From: Pseudomonas putida
Lineage (GTDB): Bacteria; Pseudomonadota; Gammaproteobacteria; Pseudomonadales; Pseudomonadaceae
Direction: 5' to 3'
DNA length: 64,000 nt
Assembly: GCF_016406145.1 (NCBI RefSeq)
Contig: NZ_CP066306.1
Location: 4,464,001-4,528,000, forward strand
In this document: positions 48,010-57,084 of the stretch, piece after piece
Position numbering within the stretch: position 1 is the first letter of the stretch
Layout of the letters: each line of letters begins with the position of its first letter
The notes under the pieces: generated by a model
What the model saw: only the letters and a program-made list of their open reading frames with translations
Databases searched by the model: none
Told to the model about the DNA's origin: nothing
Made by a program: the position numbers and the translations under genes

Positions 48010-49656
48010 TTATTTGACTGCCCCCAGGTTCGCCTCGCTCAAGTCCAGCTCACCCAACACCTGCCGCACTACCTCATCGCCTACCAGGTGCTGGCGATGC
48101 AGGTTATACAATTCCAACCGCTGCGCCCGAAGCGCCCGCAGGCGCAGACGTCGCTCCAGCAAGTCCATCTGCTCCGCCAAGGCCCTCGCCTCGGCCGTGT
48201 CGTTGTAACTGTCCAGCTCATCGCGGTACTCGGCCATCAACCTTGCCTTGAGCTCCGTCGCCAGGGTCGCCTGCGCCGCATCCTGAGGTGCGCTGGCATC
48301 AACCACGTCCTCGGCCTCCAGGGCATGAATCGCAGCCTCGGCCGTGCGCCGCCAGGCTTCCTGCACCTCCTGATGCAGCCGCTCGTCCGGGCTTCGGGTG
48401 ACACCTCTCAAGAGAAAGGGCAAAGCCACGCAGGCGCTGACCAGCGACAGCAAGATGACGCCGGCAGCGATGAAAATCAGCAGGTCGCGCTCCGGGAAAG
48501 CCTGGTCCGCCCCAATCAGCAGCGGTATCGACATCACACCCGCCAGCGTCACTGCACCACGCACCCCGCCAAGGGTCAGCAGCCAGCATGAGCGCGCCGT
48601 GGGCATCAGTACCAGGGCAGGCTTGCCGCGCCAGCGACGCACTACCCCGACCGCCCGCCAGATGCTTTGCACCCAGACGAACCGCAGCAGGATCAGCGCC
48701 GCAAAGATCGCCAGCACATCCAGGCAGCGCCATGCCAGTGTCGGCCAGAGGGTAGGCTCGTGGCTGACCACCGCCTTGATGATGTCCGGCAATTGCAGGC
48801 CCAATAGCAGGAAGATCAGGCCATTGAAGGCGAATTCCAGTAGCGACCAGACGCTACGGTTGAGCAGGCGGGTGCTGGTCTGGCGCGGAAGCAGGTCCAG
48901 CCAGCTCTGCATCATGCCGGCGGCGACCGCCGAGAGGATGCCCGACACCCCAAGGCGCTCGGCCAGCACATAGGCGGCAAACGGCAGCAGCAGCATGAAT
49001 ACCACGTGGGTGGCCGGGTCATCCCAGCCACGTGCGATCATCCAGGCGCGCAGCCTGCCAATCAGCCAGCTCAGGGCAACTCCAACCGCCAGCCCGCCGA
49101 TGGCAACCAGGACAAAGCTGAAGCTGGCATCGGCCAAAGAAAATACGCCGGTGATCGCCGCTGCCAGCGCGAACTTGAAGGTCACCAGGCCAGAAGCGTC
49201 GTTCATCAACGCCTCACCCTGAAGCATGTGCATCAGCGGAGTGGGAAGGCGGTCCTGGGTTATGGCCGAGACTGCCACGGCGTCGGTAGGCGACAACACA
49301 GCCGCCAGGGCAAAGGCCACCGCCAGCGGGATGCTCGGCAGCAGCCAATGAATGAAGTAGCCGGCGCCGACCACCGTGAACAGCACCAGCCCCACGGCAA
49401 GTGCCACCACCGGCCCGCGGATGCGCCACAGTTCGCGTTTGGGGATGCGCCAGCCGTCGGCAAACAGCAATGGCGGCAGGAACAGGAAAAGGAACAGCTC
49501 AGGGTCCAGGGCCACATGCAGCCCCAGGGTAGGCCAGGCCAACAGCGCACCGGCACCGATCTGCACCAGCGGCAGCGGCAAGGGGATCACCCGACCGACC
49601 AGTTTCGACACGCTGACCAGCGTCAGCAGGATGAGGACGGTATAAGCTGACTGCAT
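48010..49656 (-). CDS. Na+/H+ antiporter, CPA1 family
   Basis: This 548-residue inner-membrane protein exchanges sodium (or potassium) for protons to control pH and ion balance. About twelve hydrophobic segments fill the first 400 residues, including the ion-site motif LSPTDAVAVSAI near 121-132 and the amphipathic FLFLFLPPLLFADGW near 54-68. The C-terminal 140 residues are hydrophilic and charged (a regulatory tail with RALAEQMDLLERRLRLRALR). The exact ion preference cannot be read from sequence. Convergent with dapC. Confidence 0.9.
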   Translation of the reverse strand: MQSAYTVLILLTLVSVSKLVGRVIPLPLPLVQIGAGALLAWPTLGLHVALDPELFLFLFLPPLLFADGWRIPKRELWRIRGPVVALAVGLVLFTVVGAGYFIHWLLPSIPLAVAFALAAVLSPTDAVAVSAITQDRLPTPLMHMLQGEALMNDASGLVTFKFALAAAITGVFSLADASFSFVLVAIGGLAVGVALSWLIGRLRAWMIARGWDDPATHVVFMLLLPFAAYVLAERLGVSGILSAVAAGMMQSWLDLLPRQTSTRLLNRSVWSLLEFAFNGLIFLLLGLQLPDIIKAVVSHEPTLWPTLAWRCLDVLAIFAALILLRFVWVQSIWRAVGVVRRWRGKPALVLMPTARSCWLLTLGGVRGAVTLAGVMSIPLLIGADQAFPERDLLIFIAAGVILLSLVSACVALPFLLRGVTRSPDERLHQEVQEAWRRTAEAAIHALEAEDVVDASAPQDAAQATLATELKARLMAEYRDELDSYNDTAEARALAEQMDLLERRLRLRALRAQRLELYNLHRQHLVGDEVVRQVLGELDLSEANLGAVK

Positions 49657-49839
49657 CCGTTAAAGCTTCCTTTGTGAACCGATATCAATCCCGGGCGAAA
49701 AATCGCCACAGAAGCAATATGTTAGCGGGGTGGGGTAATCATGGGCCGCTGCACGAAAGTCGCAGGAGGCGGATGAATATGTAACATGATGATACACACC
49801 TGCCGAAGTGATGCTGATGCTGATGCTTGCCCCCACGGC

Positions 49840-49872
49840 ACGGTCAACGTTCAAATAGTCGATTACCATTGA
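49840..49872 (+). pseudogene. higB toxin remnant (C-terminal end only)
   Basis: Directly upstream of higA, in frame and ending in TGA at 49870-49872, the plus strand encodes TVNVQIVDYH. Active HigB toxins end in the conserved sequence V(E/D)IVDYH immediately before higA. Reading back, the frame meets a stop at 49774-49776 and the intervening residues (including three Asp-Ala repeats) do not resemble HigB. No upstream HigB core was found. The toxin therefore appears reduced to its last ten residues. Based on pattern recognition of a short tail. Confidence 0.65.
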
Positions 49873-49880
49873 GGTGCACC

Positions 49881-50180
49881 ATGCTCAAGAACGGTATGCG
49901 TCCAATCCATCCCGGTGAAGTCCTGCGTGAGGACTATCAGAAAGAAATGGGCTTGAGTGCTGCCGCGTTGGCAAGGGCACTGGGCGTCGCCACCCCAACT
50001 GTCAATAACATCCTGCGTGAACGGGGCGGTGTTTCCGCCGACATGGCACTGCGTCTGGCCATCTGCCTGGACACCAGCCCCGAGTTCTGGCTCAACCTGC
50101 AGAGCGCCTTCGATCTGCGCACTGCCGAGCAGCAACATGGCGATGAAATCATCGGGTCGGTTCAACGCCTGGTCGCTTGA
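49881..50180 (+). CDS. higA: HigA-type antitoxin, apparently orphan
   Basis: This 99-residue XRE-family protein matches HigA antitoxins: it begins near MRPIHPGEVLREDYQ and has a helix-turn-helix at about 28-50 (GLSAAALARALGVATPTVNNIL). HigA normally binds HigB and represses the operon. Here the toxin gene is missing except for a tail (49840-49872). The start ATG at 49881 has GAGGTG upstream, which overlaps the toxin remnant's stop region as in intact modules. The 224 bases upstream hold no other gene that I recognise. Confidence 0.9.
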   Translation: MLKNGMRPIHPGEVLREDYQKEMGLSAAALARALGVATPTVNNILRERGGVSADMALRLAICLDTSPEFWLNLQSAFDLRTAEQQHGDEIIGSVQRLVA

Positions 50181-50304
50181 GACACATCCTGAGCAGTTAA
50201 CAGGGCGCCTCGGGCGTGGCGTACCGAGGATGGTTCCCGCATAATCGCGCGACTGACATTCGGAAATGGAGAGATTGGGGCAGCCTGTGGCCCCAATGCA
50301 CACA

Positions 50305-50652
50305 ATGACCTACACGCTCTACGGCATCAAAGCCTGCGACACCATGAAAAAAGCGCGCACCTGGCTCGAAGACCAAGCCATCGCCTACGAATTCCACGAC
50401 TACAAGACTCAAGGCATCGACCGTGACAGCCTGAACCGCTGGTGCGACGAGCACGGCTGGGAAGTCATCCTCAACCGTGCCGGCACCACGTTCCGCAAAC
50501 TCGACGATGCCAGCAAGGCCGACCTCGACCAGGCCAAGGCCGTCGAGCTGATGCTGGCGCAGCCGTCGATGATCAAGCGCCCGGTGCTCGACCTTGGCGC
50601 ACGCACCCTGGTCGGTTTCAAACCTGACCTGTACGCCGCTGCGCTGGCCTGA
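50305..50652 (+). CDS. ArsC/Spx-family reductase-like protein (YffB-like)
   Basis: This 115-residue thioredoxin-fold protein resembles YffB, an ArsC-family protein of poorly known function. It begins MTYTLYGIKACDTMKKA, with the reactive cysteine in KACDTMK, and has NRAGTTFRKL and the cis-proline region MIKRPVLDLG of the family. The start is uncertain: in-frame ATGs at 50266 and 50296 lie upstream; I chose the one matching family N-termini. It precedes dapD by 42 bases and is probably cotranscribed with it. True arsenate reduction is not implied. Confidence 0.85.
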   Translation: MTYTLYGIKACDTMKKARTWLEDQAIAYEFHDYKTQGIDRDSLNRWCDEHGWEVILNRAGTTFRKLDDASKADLDQAKAVELMLAQPSMIKRPVLDLGARTLVGFKPDLYAAALA

Positions 50653-50694
50653 GTCCATTTACGCATCGCACCCTATTTCGCACGAGGTAATCAC

Positions 50695-51729
50695 ATGTCC
50701 AATACCCTGTTCAGCCTGGCCTTTGGTGTCGGCTCCCAGAACCGCCAGGGCACCTGGCTGGAAGTGTTCTACGCACAGCCACTGCTCAAGCCGAGCGCCG
50801 AGCTGGTCGCCGCCGTCGCGCCGATCCTCGGTTATGAAGGTGGCAACCAGGCCATCACCTTCAGCAATGCCCAGGCCGCGCAACTGGCCGAAGCCGTCAA
50901 AGGCATCGATGCCGCCCAGGCTGCCCTGCTGACCCGCCTTGCCGAAAGCCACAAGCCGCTGGTCGCCACCCTGCTGGCCGAAGACGCTGCCCTGGCTTCG
51001 ACCCCAGAGGCCTACCTCAAGCTGCACCTGCTGTCGCACCGCCTGGTCAAGCCACACGGCGTGAGCCTGGCAGGCATCTTCCCGCTGCTGCCGAACGTTG
51101 CCTGGACCAACCAGGGCGCCGTCGACCTGGCCGAGCTGGCCGAGCTGCAACTTGAGGCGCGCCTCAAAGGCGAGCTGCTAGAAGTGTTCTCGGTGGACAA
51201 GTTCCCGAAGATGACCGACTACGTGGTCCCGGCCGGCGTGCGTATCGCCGACACCGCCCGTGTGCGCCTGGGCGCCTACATCGGCGAAGGCACCACCATC
51301 ATGCACGAGGGCTTCGTCAACTTTAATGCCGGCACTGAAGGCCCGGGCATGATCGAAGGCCGTGTCTCGGCCGGCGTATTCGTTGGCAAGGGCTCGGACC
51401 TGGGCGGCGGCTGCTCGACCATGGGCACCCTGTCCGGTGGCGGCAATATCGTCATCAAGGTCGGTGAAGGCTGCCTGATCGGCGCCAACGCCGGCATCGG
51501 CATCCCGCTGGGCGACCGCAACACCGTCGAAGCCGGCCTGTACATCACTGCCGGCACCAAGGTCAACCTGCTCGACGAGAACAATGAGCTGGTCAAAGTG
51601 GTCAAGGCGCGCGACCTGGCTGGCCAGACCGACCTGCTGTTCCGCCGCAACTCGCTCAACGGCGCCGTAGAGTGCAAGACGCACAAATCGGCGATCGAGC
51701 TGAACGAGGCGCTGCACGCCCACAACTGA
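50695..51729 (+). CDS. dapD: Tetrahydrodipicolinate N-succinyltransferase
   Basis: DapD succinylates tetrahydrodipicolinate in the succinylase branch of lysine/diaminopimelate synthesis. The 344-residue protein is the longer Pseudomonas/actinobacterial-type form. It has an N-terminal domain to about 150 and a left-handed beta helix from about 180 (VRIADTARVRLGAYIGEGTT, MIEGRVSAGVFVGKGSDLGG). The C-terminus ends at 51729, followed by a strong terminator. dapC and dapE are nearby. Confidence 0.96.
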   Translation: MSNTLFSLAFGVGSQNRQGTWLEVFYAQPLLKPSAELVAAVAPILGYEGGNQAITFSNAQAAQLAEAVKGIDAAQAALLTRLAESHKPLVATLLAEDAALASTPEAYLKLHLLSHRLVKPHGVSLAGIFPLLPNVAWTNQGAVDLAELAELQLEARLKGELLEVFSVDKFPKMTDYVVPAGVRIADTARVRLGAYIGEGTTIMHEGFVNFNAGTEGPGMIEGRVSAGVFVGKGSDLGGGCSTMGTLSGGGNIVIKVGEGCLIGANAGIGIPLGDRNTVEAGLYITAGTKVNLLDENNELVKVVKARDLAGQTDLLFRRNSLNGAVECKTHKSAIELNEALHAHN

Positions 51730-51757
51730 GAACTCCCGAAGGGTTCGAAGTGTTAAG

Positions 51758-51792
51758 ATCGGGTCTGGCGCACTCACGCCAGACCCGATTTT
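51758..51792 (+). terminator. dapD intrinsic terminator
   Basis: ATCGGGTCTGGCG, loop of six, CGCCAGACCCGAT and T4 form a perfect 13-pair stem 28 bases after the dapD stop. Confidence 0.93.
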
Positions 51793-51811
51793 CATTCCAG
51801 GCCCCGTGATC

Positions 51812-53017
51812 ATGTTCCAGCCCTCCCCCTGGCGTGCCGATTTCCCCGCCATCGCCGCACTGCAACGGCAGCACCAGACCTACCTGGACAGCGCCGCCAC
51901 CACCCAGAAGCCCCAGGCCCTGCTCGATGCCCTGAGCCACTATTACGGCCACGGCGCAGCCAACGTGCACCGTGCCCAGCACCTGCCCGGCGCACTGGCG
52001 ACACAAGCGTTCGAAACCAGCCGTGACAAGATCGCCGCCTGGCTCAACGCCGCCGAATCGCGGCAGGTCATCTTCACCCACGGCGCCACCTCGGCCCTGA
52101 ACCTGTTGGCCTATGGCCTGGAACACCGCTTCGAGGCAGGCGACGAAATCGCTGTGAGCGCGCTGGAGCACCACGCCAACCTGCTGCCCTGGCAACAACT
52201 GGCGCGGCGGCGCAACCTGCGCCTGGTGGTACTGCCACTGGATGAGCATGGCCGCATCGACCTTGACCAGGCGCTACAGTTGGTTGGCCCACGTACTCGC
52301 GTGCTTGCGGTCAGCCAGTTGTCCAATGTGCTCGGCACCTGGCAGCCGCTGCCAGCGTTACTCTCCCATGCCCGCGCCCAAGGGGCGCTGACTGTGGTCG
52401 ATGGCGCCCAGGGCGTGGTGCATGGCCGCCACGATGTGCAGCAGTTGGGTTGTGATTTTTATGTGTTCTCCAGCCATAAGCTCTATGGCCCGGAAGGCGT
52501 CGGCGTACTTTATGGCCGTGCGCAGGCGCTGGAACTGCTGCGCCACTGGCAGTTCGGCGGTGAAATGGTACAACTGGCTGACTACCAAAGTGCCAGCTTC
52601 CGCCCGGCACCGCTGGGCTTCGAGGCAGGCACACCACCGATCGCCGGGGTGATCGGCCTGGGGGCGACGCTCGATTACCTGGCCAGCCTCGATGGCCAAG
52701 CCGTCGAGAACCACGAGACCCACCTTCACCATCACCTGCTGCGCGGGCTTGCCGACCGTGATGGGGTGCAGGTGCTGGGCACACCACAGGCTGCCTTGGC
52801 CAGTTTTGTCATCGAAGGCGTGCACAATGCCGACATCGCCCACCTGCTGACAGAGCAGGGCATTGCCGTACGTGCCGGCCATCACTGCGCCATGCCACTG
52901 CTCAAGGGGCTGGGGCTCGAAGGCGCGATTCGGGTATCGCTGGGCCTGTATAACGACAGCGATGACCTGCAACGCTTCTTCGATGCCCTCGATCAAGGCC
53001 TGGAGCTGTTGCGGTGA
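51812..53017 (+). CDS. csdA: Cysteine desulfurase CsdA
   Basis: CsdA is a PLP-dependent group II cysteine desulfurase that mobilises sulfur from cysteine to CsdE. The 401-residue protein has the PLP lysine in FSSHKLYGPEGVG and the persulfide cysteine in RAGHHCAMPLLKG near residue 351. I chose the ATG at 51812; a GTG at 51806 is also possible. It overlaps csdE and, with tcdA, forms a cyclic-t6A tRNA modification set. Confidence 0.95.
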   Translation: MFQPSPWRADFPAIAALQRQHQTYLDSAATTQKPQALLDALSHYYGHGAANVHRAQHLPGALATQAFETSRDKIAAWLNAAESRQVIFTHGATSALNLLAYGLEHRFEAGDEIAVSALEHHANLLPWQQLARRRNLRLVVLPLDEHGRIDLDQALQLVGPRTRVLAVSQLSNVLGTWQPLPALLSHARAQGALTVVDGAQGVVHGRHDVQQLGCDFYVFSSHKLYGPEGVGVLYGRAQALELLRHWQFGGEMVQLADYQSASFRPAPLGFEAGTPPIAGVIGLGATLDYLASLDGQAVENHETHLHHHLLRGLADRDGVQVLGTPQAALASFVIEGVHNADIAHLLTEQGIAVRAGHHCAMPLLKGLGLEGAIRVSLGLYNDSDDLQRFFDALDQGLELLR

Positions 53018-53424
53018 GCCTGCCAGCACACGCCCAGGAAGCACTGGAGCGCTTCGAGCAAGCCTGTGGATGGGAGCAGCGTGCACGGCTTCTGATGCAG
53101 ATGGGTGAGCAACTGGAACCGCTGAGCGATACCCAGAAGTGCGAGAACAACCGCGTTCATGGCTGTGAAAGCCTGGTATGGCTGGTAGCTGAACAGCACG
53201 AGGGCCAATGGCAGTTCAAGGCAAGCAGTGATGCGCGTTTGTTGCGTGGCCTGCTGGCATTGCTACTGGTGCGGGTGCAGGGGCTCGACAGTCGTGAGCT
53301 GGCGGCGCTTGACCTGCGCGAGTGGTTTACCCGGTTGGGGTTGGAGCGGCAATTGTCGCCATCGCGCAGCAATGGCTTGCATGCGGTGCTACTGCGGATG
53401 GCCGAGCTGGTTTCAGGCTACTGA
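53014..53424 (+). CDS. csdE: Sulfur acceptor CsdE (SufE family)
   Basis: CsdE accepts persulfide sulfur from CsdA and stimulates its activity. The 136-residue SufE-fold protein has the acceptor cysteine in RVHGCESLVWL (Cys51). The GTG start (53014) overlaps the csdA stop in GTGA, showing translational coupling. In E. coli CsdA-CsdE supports TcdA; tcdA lies 21 bases beyond on the opposite strand here. Confidence 0.94.
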   Translation: MSLPAHAQEALERFEQACGWEQRARLLMQMGEQLEPLSDTQKCENNRVHGCESLVWLVAEQHEGQWQFKASSDARLLRGLLALLLVRVQGLDSRELAALDLREWFTRLGLERQLSPSRSNGLHAVLLRMAELVSGY

Positions 53425-53445
53425 ACCCAGCACCGACCGCGTGCC

Positions 53446-54255
53446 TTACTCGGTCTTGACCCGTTCTGAAGGCCGCCGGGCGCCAGCCACCAGCTTTTCC
53501 ACTGCCTTGCTCGCCGCCACCATACCAAAGGTCGCGGTCACCATCATTACCGCGCCAAAGCCCCCGGCGCAGTCCAGGCGCACACCCTCACCGACAAAGC
53601 TCTTCTGCAGGCACACGCTGCCATCGCCCTTGGGGTAGCGCAGCTGTTCGCTGGAGAACACGCACGGCACGCCATAATTGCGGCTGACGTTGCGCGAGAA
53701 GTTGTAATCGCGCCGCAGGGTTGAACGCACCCGCGATGCCAACGGGTCGTTGAAGGTCTTGTTGAGGTCGCCGATCTGAATCTGTGTGGGGTCGATCTGC
53801 CCACCTGCTCCGCCGGTGGTAACGATCGCGATCTTGCGCCGCCGGCACCAGGCAATGAGCGCCGCCTTGGCCATCACGCTGTCAATGCAGTCGACAACGC
53901 AATCGAGCTGCTCGGTGATGTACTCAGCCATGGTGTCGCGGGTGACGAAGTCAGCCACCGCATGCACCGTGCAGGCCGGGTTGATCGCCCGCAGGCGCTC
54001 GGCCATCACCTCGACCTTGGGGCGCCCCACCTGCCCTTCCAGGGCATGGGCCTGGCGGTTGGTGTTGCTGACACAGACATCATCCAGGTCGAACAAGGTG
54101 ATCTCACCCACACCACTGCGCGCCAGCGCCTCGGCCACCCAGGAGCCCACCCCACCGATACCGACGACCGCCACATGGGCCTGGTTCAGGCGTTGCAGCC
54201 CTTCGTCGCCGTACAGCCGGGCAACGCCTGCAAAGCGTGGATCTTCTGTGCTCAT
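53446..54255 (-). CDS. tcdA: tRNA threonylcarbamoyladenosine dehydratase TcdA
   Basis: TcdA (CsdL, YgdL) uses ATP to dehydrate t6A37 of tRNA into cyclic t6A, helped by CsdA-CsdE. The 269-residue E1-like protein has the nucleotide-binding loop VVGIGGVGSWVAEALARSG near residues 29-47, the adenylation DLDDVCVSNTNRQ motif near 55-67, and a C-terminal membrane-associating segment (GGFGAVMMVTATFGMVAAS). It is convergent with csdE, grouping the pathway genes. Confidence 0.95.
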   Translation of the reverse strand: MSTEDPRFAGVARLYGDEGLQRLNQAHVAVVGIGGVGSWVAEALARSGVGEITLFDLDDVCVSNTNRQAHALEGQVGRPKVEVMAERLRAINPACTVHAVADFVTRDTMAEYITEQLDCVVDCIDSVMAKAALIAWCRRRKIAIVTTGGAGGQIDPTQIQIGDLNKTFNDPLASRVRSTLRRDYNFSRNVSRNYGVPCVFSSEQLRYPKGDGSVCLQKSFVGEGVRLDCAGGFGAVMMVTATFGMVAASKAVEKLVAGARRPSERVKTE

Positions 54256-54387
54256 GTTCGTACCCCGAGGCTCATACCGCTAAAACGGCGCGCATTATAG
54301 GCCAGCAGCGCCAATGACCTCCATCGTTAGGAAAACACCTACTGATCCTGCTTTAATGTCCTACTACTTCGACAGATATGGACGACA

Positions 54388-56979
54388 ATGTCATCTCGCA
54401 AATTCGGCTTGAACCTGGTGATTGTCTTGGCCATCGCCGCACTGTTCACCGGGTTCTGGGCGCTGGTCAATCGGCCGGTTTCCGCACCGGCCTGGCCTGA
54501 GCAGATATCAGGTTTCTCGTACTCGCCATTCCGTCTGGGGGAAAGCCCGCAAAAAGGCCAATATCCCAGCGACGCCGAGATGCGCCAAGACCTGGAGCAG
54601 ATGAACAAGCTGACCGACAGCATCCGTATCTACACCGTCGAAGGCACCCAGGCCGATATCCCGCGGCTGGCAGAGGAGCTTGGGCTTCGCGTCACCCTGG
54701 GCATCTGGATCAGCCCGGACCTGGAGCGCAACGAGCGGGAGATCGCCACGGCCATCGAACTGGCCAACACATCGCGCAGTGTGGTTCGCGTGGTGGTCGG
54801 CAACGAAGCGCTGTTCCGCGAAGAGGTCACGCCCGAAGCACTCATCCAGTACCTTGACCGGGTGCGAGCCGCAGTCAAGGTGCCGGTAACCACCAGTGAA
54901 CAGTGGCACATCTGGAAGGAACACCCGGAACTGGCCAAGCATGTCGACCTGATTGCCGCGCACATCCTGCCCTACTGGGAGTTCGTGCCCATGAAGGACT
55001 CCGTGGAGTTCGTCCTTGATCGGGCCCGTGAGCTTAAACAGCAGTTCCCGCGCAAGCCATTGCTGCTCTCGGAAGTCGGCTGGCCGAGCAACGGCCGCAT
55101 GCGCGGCGGCGCCGACGCCACCCAGGCCGACCAGGCCATTTACCTGCGCACGCTGGTCAACACCCTCAACCGCCGTGGCTACAACTATTTCGTCATCGAA
55201 GCCTACGACCAACCCTGGAAAGCCAGTGACGAGGGCTCGGTGGGCGCCTACTGGGGCGTATTCAATGCCGAACGTCAGCAGAAATTCAATTTTGAAGGGC
55301 CGGTGGTGGCGATACCGCAATGGCGTGCACTAGCGGTCGCCTCGGTGGTATTGGCAATGATCGCCCTGACCGTACTGCTGATCGACGGCTCGGCCTTGCG
55401 CCAACGCGGCCGGACGTTCCTCACCTTCATTACCTTCCTCTGTGGGTCAGTGCTGGTGTGGATCGGTTACGACTACAGCCAGCAGTACAGCACCTGGTTC
55501 AGCCTGACTGTCGGCGTACTGCTGGCGCTGGGCGCACTCGGCGTGTTCATCGTGCTATTGACCGAGGCGCACGAGTTGGCCGAGGCGGCCTGGACTCACA
55601 AACGCCGCCGGGAGTTTCTGCCGGTGCAGGCCGACAGCGCCTACCGGCCCAAAGTCTCGGTGCATGTACCGTGCTACAACGAACCGCCAGAGATGGTCAA
55701 ACAGACGCTCGACGCCTTGGCCGCGCTGGACTATCCGGACTACGAAGTGCTGGTGATCGATAACAACACCAAGGACCCAGCCGTGTGGGAGCCGCTCAAG
55801 GCCCACTGCGAAAAGCTCGGTGAGCGCTTCAAGTTCTTCCACGTCGCCCCTTTGGCCGGGTTCAAGGGCGGTGCGCTTAACTACCTGCTGCCGCACACCG
55901 CCAAGGATGCCGAAGTGATCGCAGTGATCGACTCGGACTACTGCGTGGACCGCAACTGGCTCAAGCACATGGTGCCGCACTTCGCCGACCCGAAGATCGC
56001 CGTGGTGCAGTCGCCGCAGGACTACCGCGACCAGCACGAGAGCGCCTTCAAGAAGCTCTGCTACAGCGAGTACAAGGGCTTCTTCCACATCGGCATGGTC
56101 ACCCGCAACGACCGTGACGCAATCATTCAGCACGGCACCATGACCATGACCCGGCGCACCGTGCTCGAAGAACTGGGCTGGGCCGAATGGTGCATCTGCG
56201 AAGACGCCGAACTGGGCCTGCGGGTGTTCGAAAAAGGCCTGTCGGCCGCCTACGCCCACAACAGCTATGGCAAGGGCCTGATGCCCGATACCTTCATCGA
56301 CTTCAAGAAGCAGCGTTTCCGCTGGGCCTATGGCGCCATCCAGATCATCAAGCACCACGCTGCGGCCCTGCTACGTGGTAAGGGCAGTGAGCTGACCCGT
56401 GGCCAGCGCTATCATTTCCTGGCCGGCTGGCTGCCATGGGTCGCCGATGGCATGAACATCTTTTTCACCGTCGGTGCCCTGCTCTGGTCGGCGGCGATGA
56501 TCATCGTGCCGCACCGGGTCGATCCACCTCTGATGATCTTCGCCATCCCGCCTCTGGCACTGTTTTTCTTCAAGGTAGCCAAGATCATCTTCCTTTATCG
56601 CCGAGCAGTCGGGGTCAACCTCAAGGACGCATTCGCAGCGGCGCTGGCGGGGCTTGCGCTGTCGCATACCATCGCCAAGGCGGTGCTGTACGGGTTCTTC
56701 ACCAGCAGCATGCCGTTCTTCCGCACACCGAAAAATGCCGATAGCCATGGATTACTGGTAGCGATTTCAGAAGCGCGCGAAGAACTGTTCATCATGTTGC
56801 TGCTGTGGGGGGCGGCAGCCGGGATCTACCTGGTGCAAGGTTTGCCGAGCTCGGACATGCGGTTCTGGGTCGCGATGCTGCTGGTGCAGTCACTGCCATA
56901 CCTGGCGGCGCTGGTCATGGCTCTGTTGTCGTCATTGCCCAAGCCCGAGCACAAGATGGCCGAGCCCCAGGAGGCTTGA
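54388..56979 (+). CDS. ndvB: NdvB-type beta-glucan synthase (GH17 plus GT2)
   Basis: This 863-residue membrane protein resembles P. aeruginosa NdvB (PA1163), which makes cyclic beta-1,3-glucans of the periplasm linked to biofilm drug tolerance. It has an N-terminal membrane helix (9-27) and a GH17 domain with both catalytic glutamates, Glu140 (GNEALF) and Glu229 (LSEVGWPSNG). Three membrane helices follow at about 311-395. The cytosolic GT2 synthase domain has DSD (515-517), CEDAELG and QRFRW (642-646), and C-terminal helices follow. The neighbours dapE and rlmA match PA1162-PA1161, supporting the assignment. The intact GH17 domain suggests transglycosylation or product release; product chemistry here is inferred. 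Confidence 0.9.
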   Translation: MSSRKFGLNLVIVLAIAALFTGFWALVNRPVSAPAWPEQISGFSYSPFRLGESPQKGQYPSDAEMRQDLEQMNKLTDSIRIYTVEGTQADIPRLAEELGLRVTLGIWISPDLERNEREIATAIELANTSRSVVRVVVGNEALFREEVTPEALIQYLDRVRAAVKVPVTTSEQWHIWKEHPELAKHVDLIAAHILPYWEFVPMKDSVEFVLDRARELKQQFPRKPLLLSEVGWPSNGRMRGGADATQADQAIYLRTLVNTLNRRGYNYFVIEAYDQPWKASDEGSVGAYWGVFNAERQQKFNFEGPVVAIPQWRALAVASVVLAMIALTVLLIDGSALRQRGRTFLTFITFLCGSVLVWIGYDYSQQYSTWFSLTVGVLLALGALGVFIVLLTEAHELAEAAWTHKRRREFLPVQADSAYRPKVSVHVPCYNEPPEMVKQTLDALAALDYPDYEVLVIDNNTKDPAVWEPLKAHCEKLGERFKFFHVAPLAGFKGGALNYLLPHTAKDAEVIAVIDSDYCVDRNWLKHMVPHFADPKIAVVQSPQDYRDQHESAFKKLCYSEYKGFFHIGMVTRNDRDAIIQHGTMTMTRRTVLEELGWAEWCICEDAELGLRVFEKGLSAAYAHNSYGKGLMPDTFIDFKKQRFRWAYGAIQIIKHHAAALLRGKGSELTRGQRYHFLAGWLPWVADGMNIFFTVGALLWSAAMIIVPHRVDPPLMIFAIPPLALFFFKVAKIIFLYRRAVGVNLKDAFAAALAGLALSHTIAKAVLYGFFTSSMPFFRTPKNADSHGLLVAISEAREELFIMLLLWGAAAGIYLVQGLPSSDMRFWVAMLLVQSLPYLAALVMALLSSLPKPEHKMAEPQEA

Positions 56980-57084
56980 GGATGCCGGGGCGGGCCAGCG
57001 GCCCAATGCCCCGTGCCGACAACCCTTGTTTGATATAAGATAACGCCCCTCGTTTTTCCGCCTTGCCTTGCCCCGGAGTTCCCC

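Noticed and set aside
50181..50304. A tRNA gene as prophage attachment site
   Set aside because: No cloverleaf or T-loop sequence could be found in the gap.
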